Positions 50,516 through 63,500 of a DNA stretch of 64,000 nt are shown piece after piece (position 1 is the first letter of the stretch; every line of letters starts with the position of its first letter). Source of the stretch: Drosophila pseudoobscura. Its lineage: Eukaryota > Arthropoda > Insecta > Diptera > Drosophilidae. The DNA is taken from positions 19,611,501 through 19,675,500 of the forward strand of contig NC_046680.1 of NCBI RefSeq assembly GCF_009870125.1, in the 5' to 3' direction. A program made the position numbers and the translations under genes. The notes below the pieces were generated by a model that was not told the DNA's origin, made no database searches, and saw only the letters and a list, made by a program, of their open reading frames with translations.

Positions 50516-53500
50516 CTTAGTTCCCAGCTCTGTTCTTTAGGTTTAAATGTGAATTGTATACACATGGCGTATGTATAAAGTGATATCTATATGAAGAGTA
50601 TAAACACTGACACGCGTTTCTCTTTCGATCCCTCCGCCAGCTGGTCGCTAGTCCTTTATGCCAATGTCTCTCGAAAACTGTTGGGTCCAATGACCCAATA
50701 ATGGAAAATTGTACGAATTATATGCTGATGCATGGATGGGGAATTGGAGCTCTGGATGTCGCGCTTTGGTTGGCGTCATCGTCAGTTGTCAGTTGGCCAT
50801 TAATCAAAGTGGCTGCCTGCTCCACACGCGCTGCCTGCTCCACGCTGTGCGTGCCAAGCAAAGCTGATATACGAACCACTATGCGAAGCCGTGATGCCCT
50901 AGAAAGGATATGCCGCACAGTTGGCTTTCTCCTGTCACCGCACGGACGTCCAACCAGCTATGCCCCAACTAACTGACGCGGATAGAGTGGCAGATAACAA
51001 GAGACTTGACTTGGCCTGCCATGCAACAATTAGCTCAGCTCTAAAACAGTCTCACCGACTGCTTACGATTCGCGAATCGCTAGCTATGTACAAGAGCTCG
51101 ACTGCCGAACATAAAACGGAATCAACAACAAGACAATTGAAATGAAAATAAAATAAAGTTCATTTCATTGTCAGTTTTTGGTGAATGTTGCCAAAACAGC
51201 AACAATAATGTCATAACAAAATGTTCCTTTTGCCTTGCCCCTTGACTGATGTGGTCTCCATACAGTACATCTGTATGGTGGGTATATCCCATATATGTAC
51301 CGTAGCCACACTCTACTATACTATTTTGTATGTACTCATGAGTGTAATTGTCTTTGTATATTATAGTTAGTCCTACAAACGCGATTTGTATTTACATTGC
51401 CATATAGAAATTTCCCACGAGGCATGGGGCCTGGGGGCCAGCGAAGGAAGGCCTTGTTTCCAGCCTTTTAACGCTCGGCTGTTACCATAGTTAGTGGAAG
51501 GTTGCCTAGCCCAGACACCGCTCCAGTGCCTGTGCCAGTGGCAGTGGCAGTTGTGTAGTGTTTTGGTTATTTTGTGGAAAACGTCAAGTCAAATCGCATG
51601 CACTTCATTGGAAAAACCAACGTCAGTCAGGATCCGTTTCTCGGTTGTTGTGCATACGTATGTATGTACATATGTTCCCACTCGTATGTGGACAATTATA
51701 AGAATAATTTACACAGTTGATCCCTTCACCAATACATCATATAAGTAATGTAATGGAGATTGGAAATTTCCAAACACATTTCCATGGGAATCCAACACCA
51801 ATTTGCAACCGAACTGCACTCGTGCTCATGCTCCTTTCCGCCATTCCTCTTGTCCGCCTGTCCGTCCCCGACAAGCCAAACTCCTTGTAAATGGAAACCC
51901 GTTACAGTTGGTTGTCGTGCCTGAGTCTCCATTGAACGGTCGAGCGGCGTTGGGGGACGTTGGTTTTTTTTTTTTTAGTTATTGTTGGTGTTGTTGTATT
52001 TCGTATTAAAGCTGGCAAGGAAAGCGGCAAGAAATTCGCGTACTTTTTTTGTCCGTTGAGTTCAGTTTTAGTTCCTGAGCGAAGGCGAACGGATTCGGGC
52101 GCGCGTCGTTCCCGTAACGCGGTAATTTCCCTATAATATTTAGATTTTGATTGGATGGAACGGAGTTGAGTGGAGTGGAGTGTAGCGGTGGAGAGCCGGG
52201 GCTCGCGTGAGCCAAGCGTTAAACTAGTGTAATTGCAGGCGGTTCTGGGAATGAAACCGCAACAGAACACATTCATAAATGCCACTAACTACAAAATTAA
52301 TGCAATTGTTGGGGGAAATACATTTGTTTCAATGTTGCCAATTCATAATAGAAAGTCCCCGAAAATTGTTTCCTGCCTGCTTGCTAAGACAGGCAGTTAT
52401 TCTTTTATATAATCAGGCAAGAGTTCAAAAATTAAAATTAAAAATTCATTTGTTTTAATTTTGTGTGGATCTTTGAACCGAGCCGAACAGCTCAACCAGT
52501 GCGAGTACAAATGGAAATAAATGATTTTTGTTGATTTAATTAGTGGCAGCATCAAATCAAAGCAAACCAACATCAGCCAAAATATTTATATAAATATGTT
52601 CCTACGTAATAAAATAACTAATTGTTAAAAAGTATGGAATACGTATACGTGTTATATACATACCTAGTGCAAATGACTTAAACACTCCCATCTAAGATCT
52701 ATATCTGACAAAAAAAAGTGTCGCATCTGAGTCTGTGTCTGCGTCTGCGTCTGCGTCTGCCTACACCTACACCTACAGCTAGACCATTTGCATTGGGCTT
52801 AGCCGGATGCTGTTCATCTGACGATCTACATACTACGAGTGGTATGCATGCTCTCAGATCTGGAAGTGGAATTTTTAATTTGCGAAAAATACTTGAGCAC
52901 ACGACCATGCTATTGCCAGTGTCAATGTCAGAGAACAGGAAGATAAGAGCTGAGTGAGAAACAGAAAGTAATTTATAGGAAATGGAAGTCCAGTCCACAC
53001 CAGTCCAGGCAATTATGTGTGCTTGAACCAGTCACACAAGCCAGGAAGTGTGTAATTGATCAGGCATCTCTCTCTGGCCCTCCTTAAAGGTACATATTTG
53101 ATATCTGGATGCGTACTTTATACGATACGACCATCAATCGGATGCATAAGAAGGGGCATAGATTGAGCTGTTATTATACATCGTATCGCATCGCCAGGCG
53201 GATAGCAAAATGTACCGGACTTAAGTAAAATTGGCACGCGATTCAATTGAATCTTGGCGCGAAGTGTGCTAGTGCTCGGCCCCAGTGCTGGGGCAATTAC
53301 ACGACCAATGCCTTGACCGCTGTCGTTGCTTTTGCATCTCCTCCGTCAAGCACCATGACACAGAACACACACCACACATAGAACATCTCACTGGGTATCA
53401 GCTTACGGCCGCTATCCGCAATCGCCATACGCCGCTGGTTGACTGCTAACAGTAACATCCAGCCAGCCCACACACAGAGGCCCTCGCTTGAGGAATCTAC

Positions 53501-54065
53501 ATATCATGGATGCGGGCACACACTAGCATCCGTATGGCATGTAGATACACACATAGCCACTGGCATACATATCTGGATGAGCACACTTTCGCGACCAAAG
53601 CTCGACTGTCTTCGACTGTGAGATTCTTTGTTTGTTTGAGTTTAGAACGAACCGAGCTGGAGGCAACACTGCGGGACTGAAAGTCTCGAATCAAGGACTC
53701 AGCTACGATCTTCCCTACCCTTCTCTTGTTTTGTTCAGTGATCGTTCGTGTTCGTGTCCTGCTGCAAGTGCAATTATGTACATATGAGTGTATGTGCATA
53801 GTGTCTATGAAAAGTGAAAACACGCTAAGAAACGAAAACAAAATCAATCGAAATAAAATGTAAGAGATATAACATACATACCAGTACTCCGCAAAGTACT
53901 CCGTTGAAACCAAAACCCGAAACCGAAAATGAAATTGAAAATAAAAATTATGCTCAAATATTGTGTTACAGAGACCGAATTATGAAATTCCCACGTCGGT
54001 GTAAAGTGAGATGATTTGAGGCCTGAAGTTACAAAATTCCTTTCCCGTTCCGTCGCCCCAACACC
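50516..54065. other. spacer between Ltv1 and the ligand-gated channel
   Basis: No gene supported. It includes AATAAA copies near 51150, CTGCGT and CTACAC short tandem repeats at 52736-52780, TACATA runs, and an A/T-rich tract near 51970. The channel's non-coding first exon or exons probably lie in the last few hundred bases. Confidence 0.6.
52736..52780. repeat. CTGCGT and CTACAC hexamer repeats
   Basis: About four GTCTGC units pass directly into three CTACAC units in the spacer before the channel gene. Confidence 0.8.
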
Positions 54066-57000
54066 ATGCTTGGCAAACTCAAAAGGAACGCATTCATATC
54101 GGTTGGATTGGGATTCATATTGATATGGTAAGCTCAGCTCGAATTTCCCCCTTCCTTTTCCAGCTAGGCTCGATGTGGATTCAGTTCAAGGAACAGACTC
54201 GACCGTTAGGTATCTCGACAACCTTCATTTGGATATGAGCATTGCCAAATAGAAAATCGGTTCGTTTTTGTCAAATCACCCAGAAGCAAGGTCACTTGGA
54301 TACCAGTCAAATGGGAATTCTGCACGTCATATGAGTACTACATCCGATTGGAATAATATCAAAAAACTGCAAAAAGCAAACCACGTACATAATATAATTC
54401 GCTTACAAACCAGTTAAACAGAAGCTAAAGTCAAGTCTAGCAGAACAGAACAGAACAGACCGGAACACAGCAGTACAGAAGGCAGCCCAGCAAACACGAA
54501 TGAAGTTAATTTCAAATTCAGACTTAAATTGACAAAGTTTGCAATAGTTGCATGTGGCAGCCATCAGCCAACAGCCACAGCGCCCAGCCTTAGCTTAGCC
54601 CCACCCCCCTGTCCGTGACTCCATATAAAGGATTGTATTTGAAATTTTCTTTTTCTTTGGTTTTTTTGCTGCTCATTTTGCAGGCTGAGCGAAGCAACGG
54701 AGACCCAAGTGAACTACACAGCCAAGCCGCGAGTGGTTCTTCCGCCTAATTATGTCAAGGGTAAGTTAAACCCAGCCCCAGAGGCCGGCCCGGCCGACAC
54801 CAACACCAACACCAAATCAAACCCCCCTCTGAACAAATTACTCGTACTATTGTAATGGGAGGTTACCTTTCGTACTCCTCTCTATGGGTGTCTGCTGTGT
54901 CTGTGTCGGCGGCTTCCATCCACTTGAAGCATGGGGTTGAGTTGCGAGTGCGATTCGTTCCTCTCCAGCCTTTGTTTTTAATTGCATGGATTATTCGCCA
55001 TTCTTTTTGTGATTTCTGATTTGTTTGTACCATGAAACCATGAAACCCGCCAAACCACCAACAGCCGCAGGATATGCATATGCGTGTTCGGTTTTTCTTC
55101 ACGGTTTTATTCATTTCGTGACGCGGTAAATTTCAGGGCCTCCGTCTATGTTACTGGGTTACGGTTACGGTTCTCCACAGTCTCCTTCTGAGACCCGCAA
55201 TTTAGGTCTTTGACGTCATCCACAATTACGATCGATTCAAATCAAAATAACATTTACCGGCGACAATTTCTTTCACTGGAATTATGAAAGAACCCTCAAG
55301 ATCTAATGGGAATATAATCGAATGCGACTTCTAGAATAAACTATTTCCTAACTTATGGAACGTTGAATCTTTGCTTCCACGGATTCGAATCCCATTACCC
55401 CCCATACGGGAAGCTTTCCCCAACCGCCTGCAAGGAAATGCATAATTAAGGAAAATTCTAACTGTGCCGAGTAGAGCAGTTTTCATTGGAAGAAAAACAT
55501 TCGTGGCAGCTAATCAACACCTTTATTTCTATCGATTTTCCCTGGTTGTGTAATACGCATTACCATTAGCCCCGTAGACTGGCCCTGAACTTGAAGAGAG
55601 CCCGAGGTGGCTGTGGGTGATGTGTGTTTCCTTTTTAGAGAACTCACACCGTACCGCACCGACAGAGGCACACGAAAATGAATTTGTGCACGAGACGTTC
55701 TATTATTTTGAATGGCTGGATGGCCGGTGTTCATGGGGAAGAGCTGGTGTAACCATTGTTTAATGTATATGATAATGAGTTCACACCAAAGTCGAAGATA
55801 ATCAGTGATCGCCTTGATGATTTATTGCAGAAATACGACCGCCCTCGAAGAAGGGATCCCCAGTGATAGTAGACTTTAGCATTTTTGTTGTAGATATTAA
55901 CTCAATTAACGTAGAGGATATGGACTTTAGGTAAGTGGAGCCGCGTCCCAGATCAAATTGCGGGCGACCATAATGGATCATACAGCAATACTGTGTATAT
56001 TTTCAGAGTAGACATGTTTATACATCAGTGCTGGCATGAGCCACGACTGGAGATCCCCGACGACATCTTCGAGGAGGGCGATGACTATGTGACACTGCTT
56101 CCAGAAGTCTTTGAGAATTTTTGGCAGCCGGATCCGTACTTTCTCAATTCGAAGATTGCCGGTACGTTCTTCAAACTTAAAATAATCAAACTCCATGTAT
56201 GCCTTTGTGTGTGCGTCTGTAGGATCTGAAACAATTCCCAATCGTGCACTTTGTCCAGCCGACAACCTCTACTACTACAATATGTGTCTAATATCTAGAT
56301 ATCTACTAAATAGTACATATAAGTTTGAATGATCATTTGTATATAGTAACAAATTCTTCTGTATCTGTTTGTTTTTCCTAATCCGTTCCGTTGTTTTCTC
56401 TAACGACTAATCGTTTCCAAACAAACAATACTGAAACTTCTACATAGGATATGGAAGTCCATATGTTGCGTCCACCTCTATGCTACGCAATAAGGGTGAA
56501 AGAGATTCGAAAAACTTTCATCTGAACAAAGATTTAAGTATATCAATGAATCTAGATCTGTGTTTACAATTTTGTGTTATGCCAAAAGCCATCCAAATCG
56601 AAATCAATCCATATCCTCCATACAATCTGTATCTGTATATTCAACATTCTCAGAATACTAATATGATATCTAATGAACAAGATGTAGTATATACCTTGTC
56701 TATAAATATATATAAATATATACACATACTGGCATCCACCATTTTTGAACAAAAAAATTTACATTTCGTTTGCTTTTACTCGTTAAATCCCCCCCATCAG
56801 GAGATACTACTAGTACCGCCCACGTGGCGCGTCATTGCACGCACGAAATCCATTCCACCACTTCCACATCCACTTCCAATGCCATGGTCACCCAGGGCAC
56901 TCCAACTCCAACCACACCAGCCAGAACTCTAAACATTCCTCTCACCCACACGCTCCAAACGAAAAATGAAAAACGAAATTTGCAGTTGCACTCGGAGTCC

Positions 57001-59226
57001 CCTGATTAGATCTCTCACCTTGAAATTACGGCTGTACTTTGTCGGGAAAATGTGGTTTTCTATTTGGTTTACGTTTTTTTGGTTGCCATTGTCAACATTT
57101 AAAGGACGAAAATCGATTGCGAATCGGTCAAGCTTTATTCCGTCCTGTCACGTTATTTTCAAGATTACTACAACTGCATGTTTTATCAGTGCAGAACTCC
57201 AGAATCGTTGGATCTAGGGTAAAATTAACATTTTTAACGTCTGAATGGCATGCTCCGAAATATCTCCTTTAAATTTTCTTAGATTTTTGCAGTTAGTGTG
57301 GGTAATGGATGGATCTCTTTTAATGGCATACACTGATACTTGATCGTTGATCTTATTATTATGGAAAAAAACTAGAATGTTCCTCGTGGTATTTCAATAA
57401 AAAAAATCAGCTTCAATAAAATCAAAGTCTATAATATTATAACCCTTTTCATACTGGCGCATTTTAATTATACTCTTTTACCAACGATCCCAGTTCGATA
57501 AGTGCACACATATTTTCTTAACGAATAAGAGTTTTTACAGAATAAAAGTAATTTTATGCCAAGTACTAGAAGAGCAAATATTTCCCACAACAACTACATA
57601 AGACTCTTTCGGTAAATCTCGATTCAAGCATCAATGTGCCTCCTCATGCACATGCTGTGTATGTTGTTTTTGCAATGTGAGCGTCAATGACCTGCTCCGT
57701 TTAGAGTAGTGGTACCTCTGTAGTCCAAAATCAGTGGCGGTAAAGGTACCGGACAGGGTTATTTATGCTAAGTAGAGCAGACACCGCACTCTTCCCTTGT
57801 AGAAACTTGATGCTTAAACTAGACCTAAGGCGATCACGAGCACCGGCCAAATCAACCAATAAACAATCAACCACTCAACCACAAAAATGAGCAAAGAAAA
57901 ATGAGTCTTTCGATTCCAATGCCATAGTTCTAATCAAACCCCATTTGTTCCGCATCTCTGCAACGTCTTCTCGATGTCTTCTCGTTGTAGAAATAGCGAC
58001 TCTGACACACAAGTTCACATCAGTGACGCTGTACAAAAACAAGACGGTTCGCTATGCGGCGCGGATGCATGCCATCATTGCCTGCCAGATGGAGTTCCAG
58101 CTGTATCCCATGGACATACAAGTGTGTCCCATCCACATTGAGAGCTGTGAGTGGTAACCCCTCCCATTCCCCGCAGACAAGAGCAGCCTCTAACGAAGTT
58201 TACAATTCAAAATTCTCTCAATGAAGTCTCATCGAACAACCAGAAGGTGAAGCTCCGCTGGTCGGACTCGGGCGTGACCCTCAATCCGGAACTGAAGCTC
58301 CTGCAGTACAATCTGGGCCAGCCCCTGCAGCTGGAGGAGAGCGATGGCTACATGCCGGAGAAGGTGGGCAATTTCTCGCGGCTCACCGTGTTCTTCCGCT
58401 TCGAGCGCCAGATCGGCCATCATCTCATCCAGACGTTCGCCCCCTCCTCGCTGGTGGTGATGCTCTCCTGGTTCAGCTTCTGGCTGGGACTAGACGCCAT
58501 ACCGGGACGGGTTACTCTGCTTGTGACCTGCATGCTGACGCTGGTCACCATGTTCACGGGGGCGGACATTCCCCCAGTGGCCTATGTGAAGGTGGCCAAT
58601 GAGTTAATCAGCAAAATAAATTATAGAGATTAAACAACACTTCTGTTGCAGGCCCTGGACCTGTGGATGGCCGGCTGCATGCTCTCCGTGTTCGCAGCCC
58701 TGGCCGAGTTCGTTGTGGTCAAAGTCCTGGACGTACAGTACCAGTACCAGGTGAATCGCATACCCAAGGTACTGCCAATGGTAAGGCAGAGCTGTGGATA
58801 TCCCTTTAATAAATAATGCCACCTTCTTATCGTCCCGAATTGAAATCGCGTAGCGCATCAGTAACATGGAAAAAGGTCAATGTGCAACGGTGGCTAGCTG
58901 GGAGGGCGGAGCCGTGCGGTCGCGTAAAGCCACCCAAACGCCCACGACGCCCGGACAGGTGAGTGATTATCTTTTTAGATAATTTTAGGGAATGTGTGCA
59001 CCTGTCAAGCCGCCTTATTTCGCAGACATCGCTGCAGGGAAACGGAGGACCGCCGAAGCCGGCGCGGCGGCAGAGCCTACTTTCGGTGGCATGGACGGAC
59101 ACGGACACGGGCGTCGAGAAGATAATGTGGCGGGAGATCGATAAGGTCTCCCGCGCTGTCTTTCCCATACTATTCTTTGTATTTGTTCTCCTGTACTGGC
59201 CGATCCTGCTGATGAAGTCGTCCTAG
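54066..59226 (+). CDS. Cys-loop ligand-gated ion channel subunit (CG12344-like)
   Basis: Nine exons (54066-54127, 54684-54760, 55831-55930, 56007-56161, 57991-58146, 58227-58591, 58652-58780, 58854-58958, 59026-59226) splice in phase to 449 residues. It is a subunit of the pentameric GABA/glycine-receptor-like family in fly neurons. An N-terminal hydrophobic segment (AFISVGLGFILIW) is the signal peptide. The ligand-binding domain has FWQPDPYFLNSK and the signature Cys loop, Cys 163 to Cys 177, with exactly 13 residues between and FQLYPMDIQ inside. Helices follow: M1 (APSSLVVMLSWFSFWLGL), M2 (RVTLLVTCMLTLVTM, after IPG), M3 (ALDLWMAGCMLSVFAALAEF), a short basic loop, and M4 (VFPILFFVFVLLYWPILLM). 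The PGR before M2 resembles the PAR of anion channels, so chloride selectivity is likely but inferred. The exon-6 acceptor (ATGAAG|TC) is weak but needed for frame. CG12344 is the likely counterpart, from memory. Confidence 0.9.
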
Positions 59227-60522
59227 GACTTGGGGAGTTCCAGATTGCATATGTCTGGACTCCGTTAAAAAATCTATAGGCAATGGGCGGTGAATCTGAC
59301 AAATTAAACTCAAGTTTTGAAGACACACAGTGTAATATCAAAAAGAAGAGTCTTTGAACCTCAAAATCTATCATCAAAGTACAACCAACAAGTGAAAACT
59401 ACAGTTACCTACATAAGTAATTGCCAGCAGCTACAATGCTACATATTCCTATATCGGACACACTGTGCTATGAACGAAATATGTATAACTAAGTTATCGA
59501 CAATTTGCTCACGGAGAATACTTGATTCGTTTCGAGTATTTGCTTTGTATAAAACGTATCTTATATTTAACGATCATTTTAGTTTCACATTAATTTTAAT
59601 CTATGCTACGAGGGACACCACTCACAGAACTACGAGTATATGCTTGAGCTGCAGTCCTACCTATGTATGATTTAGCTTTGCAGTGAATTTCTTTAATCTC
59701 AGCACACACATTTGTCAATGAGATAAGCTGGAGAATATATATTTATATATCACTGTGCTAGTGACAATATACCCCTGAATCGAAAGGGATGGCTGTCCCT
59801 GCTTTGAAAGTATTCAATACATATCGTATGTATGCGCATACCTAGTATGTTCGAGCTACGAAACGAGACAGCTATTTTCTAGCAGACAGCTATTTTCAGT
59901 TGAATTTTTGTATTAGGCTTAGGCAAATCAGCCAAGAAATTGCATTGGTGCTTTAAGGAGATAATAAAATGGCCTTTAAGGATATTTGGATTGTAAATAA
60001 CTTAACAGAGGAACAGTGAACGCTTTTTAGAGATTTTTACATACATATTTAGAATTATTTATCCATTTATGCAAGCATTAGAGCTGTGGCTTTTACAACT
60101 AATTCGAGAATGTATTGTATAAACCGACCTGTAGTTCAAGCAGCGCACACCAGGCATCAGGCAGGTTTTTGTAAACATATTATTGTTAAGCTAAATCGAG
60201 TTTATATTTGATATGAAAATACAGACACAATGTAAATACATTATATCACTATATTAACATAAATATACATATTTATCTAAGATTTATCTGCTATGCCAGT
60301 CCAGTTTACATATTTGTAAGTATGTATCCTTTCCATCTCTTAAGTTGCGGTGTTCACTAAGCTGATCATAGTTCGGTGAGCTCTCGAATAGGGTTCTAGG
60401 AAAAGCTTTAAATTTATTCTTAATAAAAGAAAAGTCGCGTACATTTACCAAACAAACTAATATTTGCATTTAAACACAATCAACAAGACATCGACAAAAG
60501 GCGGATGTATCGAACAACATTC
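59227..60522. other. convergent 3' regions of channel and PWP2
   Basis: AT-rich DNA with no coding signal, presumably the long 3' UTR of the channel (AATAAA near 59964) and the short 3' UTR of PWP2 from the other side. Confidence 0.65.
60413..60418 (-). terminator. polyadenylation signal of PWP2
   Basis: AATAAA on the minus strand, 105 bases after the PWP2 stop codon. Confidence 0.6.
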
Positions 60523-63500
60523 CTATTCGTCATCCTCGGATTCTGTGGCACTCTCCTCCTCGTCGCTAAACTGCATCTGTGATGACCCATTCTCTTTTGT
60601 CCTAATAAGCAGCATATCATCATCGCTGTCCCCGTCCATGGTGCTCTTGCTTTCCTCATTTCCTTGATCCAACTGGTCGGCCCTGTCCAGGAGAACCCTC
60701 AAAGTGTACTTGTTATAGTCACAGCTGTGAGTATATAAAAGGAATCAGTAAAATTGGTTCAGAGAAAGGGAAGGATGGTAATACTTACATTTTATTGAGG
60801 GTTTCGTATTTCCTTGAGAGGATTTCATGCAGGGCCAGCAGGCCAGTGTGCTGGAATACGCCATCCTGGTTTCCATGCAGTGTCAGTAGGCAGCAGCTCC
60901 ATTGCAGATAGAATTCAATGTGTGGCGTGGATTGCAAGAGGCGGGCCAATTGCTGCAACAAGCGCTGGGCAAATTCTGCCGACAGATCCGCACAGACTAG
61001 TTCGACTAGAAAGATGTAAGTAGGAAGGCAAAATTGGCATGAATATACAAGCACTCCATATGCATGCAATGCAGACACGTGCTGGGCAGATGGCAGAGCA
61101 GTTTATGACCAGTTTACGGCCATTTATATATGTGAAAGGGGAAGGTGTTGCAAGGGGTTATTAACCAAGGCAAACCGAGAGAGCCTTGAAACTGTTTATT
61201 AACACAGCAAAAGTGCAAATTTGCACATTCGATCGAAAAATGGAGTCAGGGCAATGGCGACCGCCTCTGGTGAGTGTGTCGCTGCTATTTTTAGACACGG
61301 CAAGGCCGAAGGTTGCCCAACTGACAAGGACTGGCCCATGAATAGTATAAAAAACGATTTAGCATTCTACTTACTATCCCTGTACGGCACACGCTCCACC
61401 ACCAAAGCAATCAAATTGGGTTCATTTAGCTTCAAGGACATAACCAGCGCCTTTGTGAAGTCCAGCTTTTTGAGAGACTCATGGACCGCCTTCGGCGTCA
61501 CTTCCAGCGACAAGTCAAACGGATCAAAGACAACGCCTGAATGGGAAACAAAATGAAGTGAAAATATGGGAATACAATCTTAAACCCTTACATATAGCTT
61601 ACCTTTATCCAAGGCATAGATGCAGAGGCCTTCCGTTCCAGCAGCTGCAAAGGCCTGACCAGTGGGCGAGAACTTTACAGAGAACACTCTCACCTCGGGC
61701 TGGAAGCGTCTGGAGGACATATCTCCTTTGCGTACACCAGGCAATCGAATGGCAACCTTTCCGCCCTCAAACTCTTCGCGTTGCTCCACTAAAGCCATAT
61801 TGCCGAATTCGCTTAAATTCTTACGACTGATATAATCCTAATTTAATAAGTAGCAAAAAATACATTTATACATCACATTAAATTAATGTGCTTTTCGAAA
61901 ATTCTTACATTCAGTCCATCTAAGCTGTGGTTTTGAGTGATTTGGAATTTCTTGAGGAGGATGGCCTCCTTAACATGGTAAATACAAATATTGGGAGACT
62001 TTCCAGCAGCCAACAGACACTCCCCATCCGCAGAGTACTCAATGGTAGAGAAGTAACTGAAATCGTAATTGATTCAAATTGAAACTTGAACGATTTCGAT
62101 TGCTACAAGGACTCACTTGGCTTGGGCATTCTTCTTGGCTGTTATCACATCGGTTTCCATGCGACCGCTGCTCAGATCATTGCGTCCCTCTATGCTGGTC
62201 ACTTGACTAGCAGATTTGATGTCAAAAATGGTTATGTTACCGCTCAATGTGGCCACAGCAATCTGAATAGGAGAGTATTGTAGTATGATCTAGGTGCGGC
62301 ATATCTTTCGCTCTCACCTCTTCACCGCTGGGACTGAATGTCACATTTGTGACATCTGAGACAGCATCAATGGTTTCATGCTCGCTATTGCTTTCCAGGC
62401 AGTTCCAAATCTTGATTGTCTTGTCCCAAGAACCCGAAACCAGAGTGGAAGATGTGGCTACTGGCGAGAAAGCCAACGAGACCACTGGACCCTCATGGCC
62501 GCTGATGATCTCTAGAAGTTTGCCCGTTTTCACCGACCAAAGGAATATGTCGAAGATATCCTGCCCGCCTGCTACTACTAGCTCGCCGGAATAGTCCACT
62601 GCAACGCAGGAAAATTGAGCGGGATTCGGTGAGGTAAAGGTCCTAAAGTTTCGATATCTATACGAAAATCAACATATGTTAGATATCGTCTTCTGTAAGA
62701 ACTGTACGGTGTAAAACCTACCTGATGACATCAAAAGCACGCACTGTGCCATCCAGGGAGCTGCTGACCAAAAACTTCTTGTTCCTACTGAACTGAATGC
62801 CAGTCACACCGCTGGTGTGCTCACTGAAGGTGACGAAGCAGAAGCTGCTTTGGGTGTTCCACAGCTTCACCTTGGAGTCCTCACCGCCAGTGGCAATGTA
62901 CTGGCCATCTGAAGAGTAAGCAATGCAGGTCATCTCGCTGCTGTGGCCCTGTTGTTTCATAATATACTGCTCGCTTTGCCATTCCCAGACCAATAGTTGT
63001 CCGATCTCACGCGACGCCAAGGCCACCCAATCACCAGTGCAGTTGAATATCGCCGCCGAGATGGGATAGTCGGAAATGCTCAGCGAATGAATCATGTTCA
63101 CATCGGGTAACTCATAGAGGTAGAATGCTCCGGTGCTAAAGGCCACGACCAAGACCTTAGTGCGCCTGTTATAGTTGGCTGCCGTCAACTGGACATCCCT
63201 TTGCTCTTTGCGGGGTTCATCAGCCAGATAGTGTCGGGCCAGCTTTTTATAAAAGAAGGGATGCATCTTCTTAACTGCCTCGTCCTTCAGTTCATTCACA
63301 TCGAGGGCGATAGCTGCCGAGTCTTCTTTTAAAGCCTGCTTCTCTACCACGTTTTCTACATCGTCTTCGGATTCATTGTCCGAGTCCTTTTGCTCCAGCT
63401 TCCTGCTTTTTGGAGCTTGCACCTCGGGTTTCTCTGGATCCTCCAAATCCGATGGGGCCAAGCTGCATTCCCACAAACAAAGCTGTCCATTCCGACTAAT

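Noticed and set aside
50701-50976. 91-codon frame after Ltv1
   Set aside because: Cys/Ser-rich composition comes from a duplicated GCCTGCTCCAC unit, with no promoter, splice or family evidence.
55376-55400. GGATTCGAATCC palindrome resembling a tRNA T-arm
   Set aside because: No acceptor stem, D-arm or anticodon arm can be folded around it.
58592-58633. Read-through extension of channel exon 6 to a stop
   Set aside because: It would truncate the protein before M3; splicing at 58591 to 58652 restores the conserved KALDLWM sequence.
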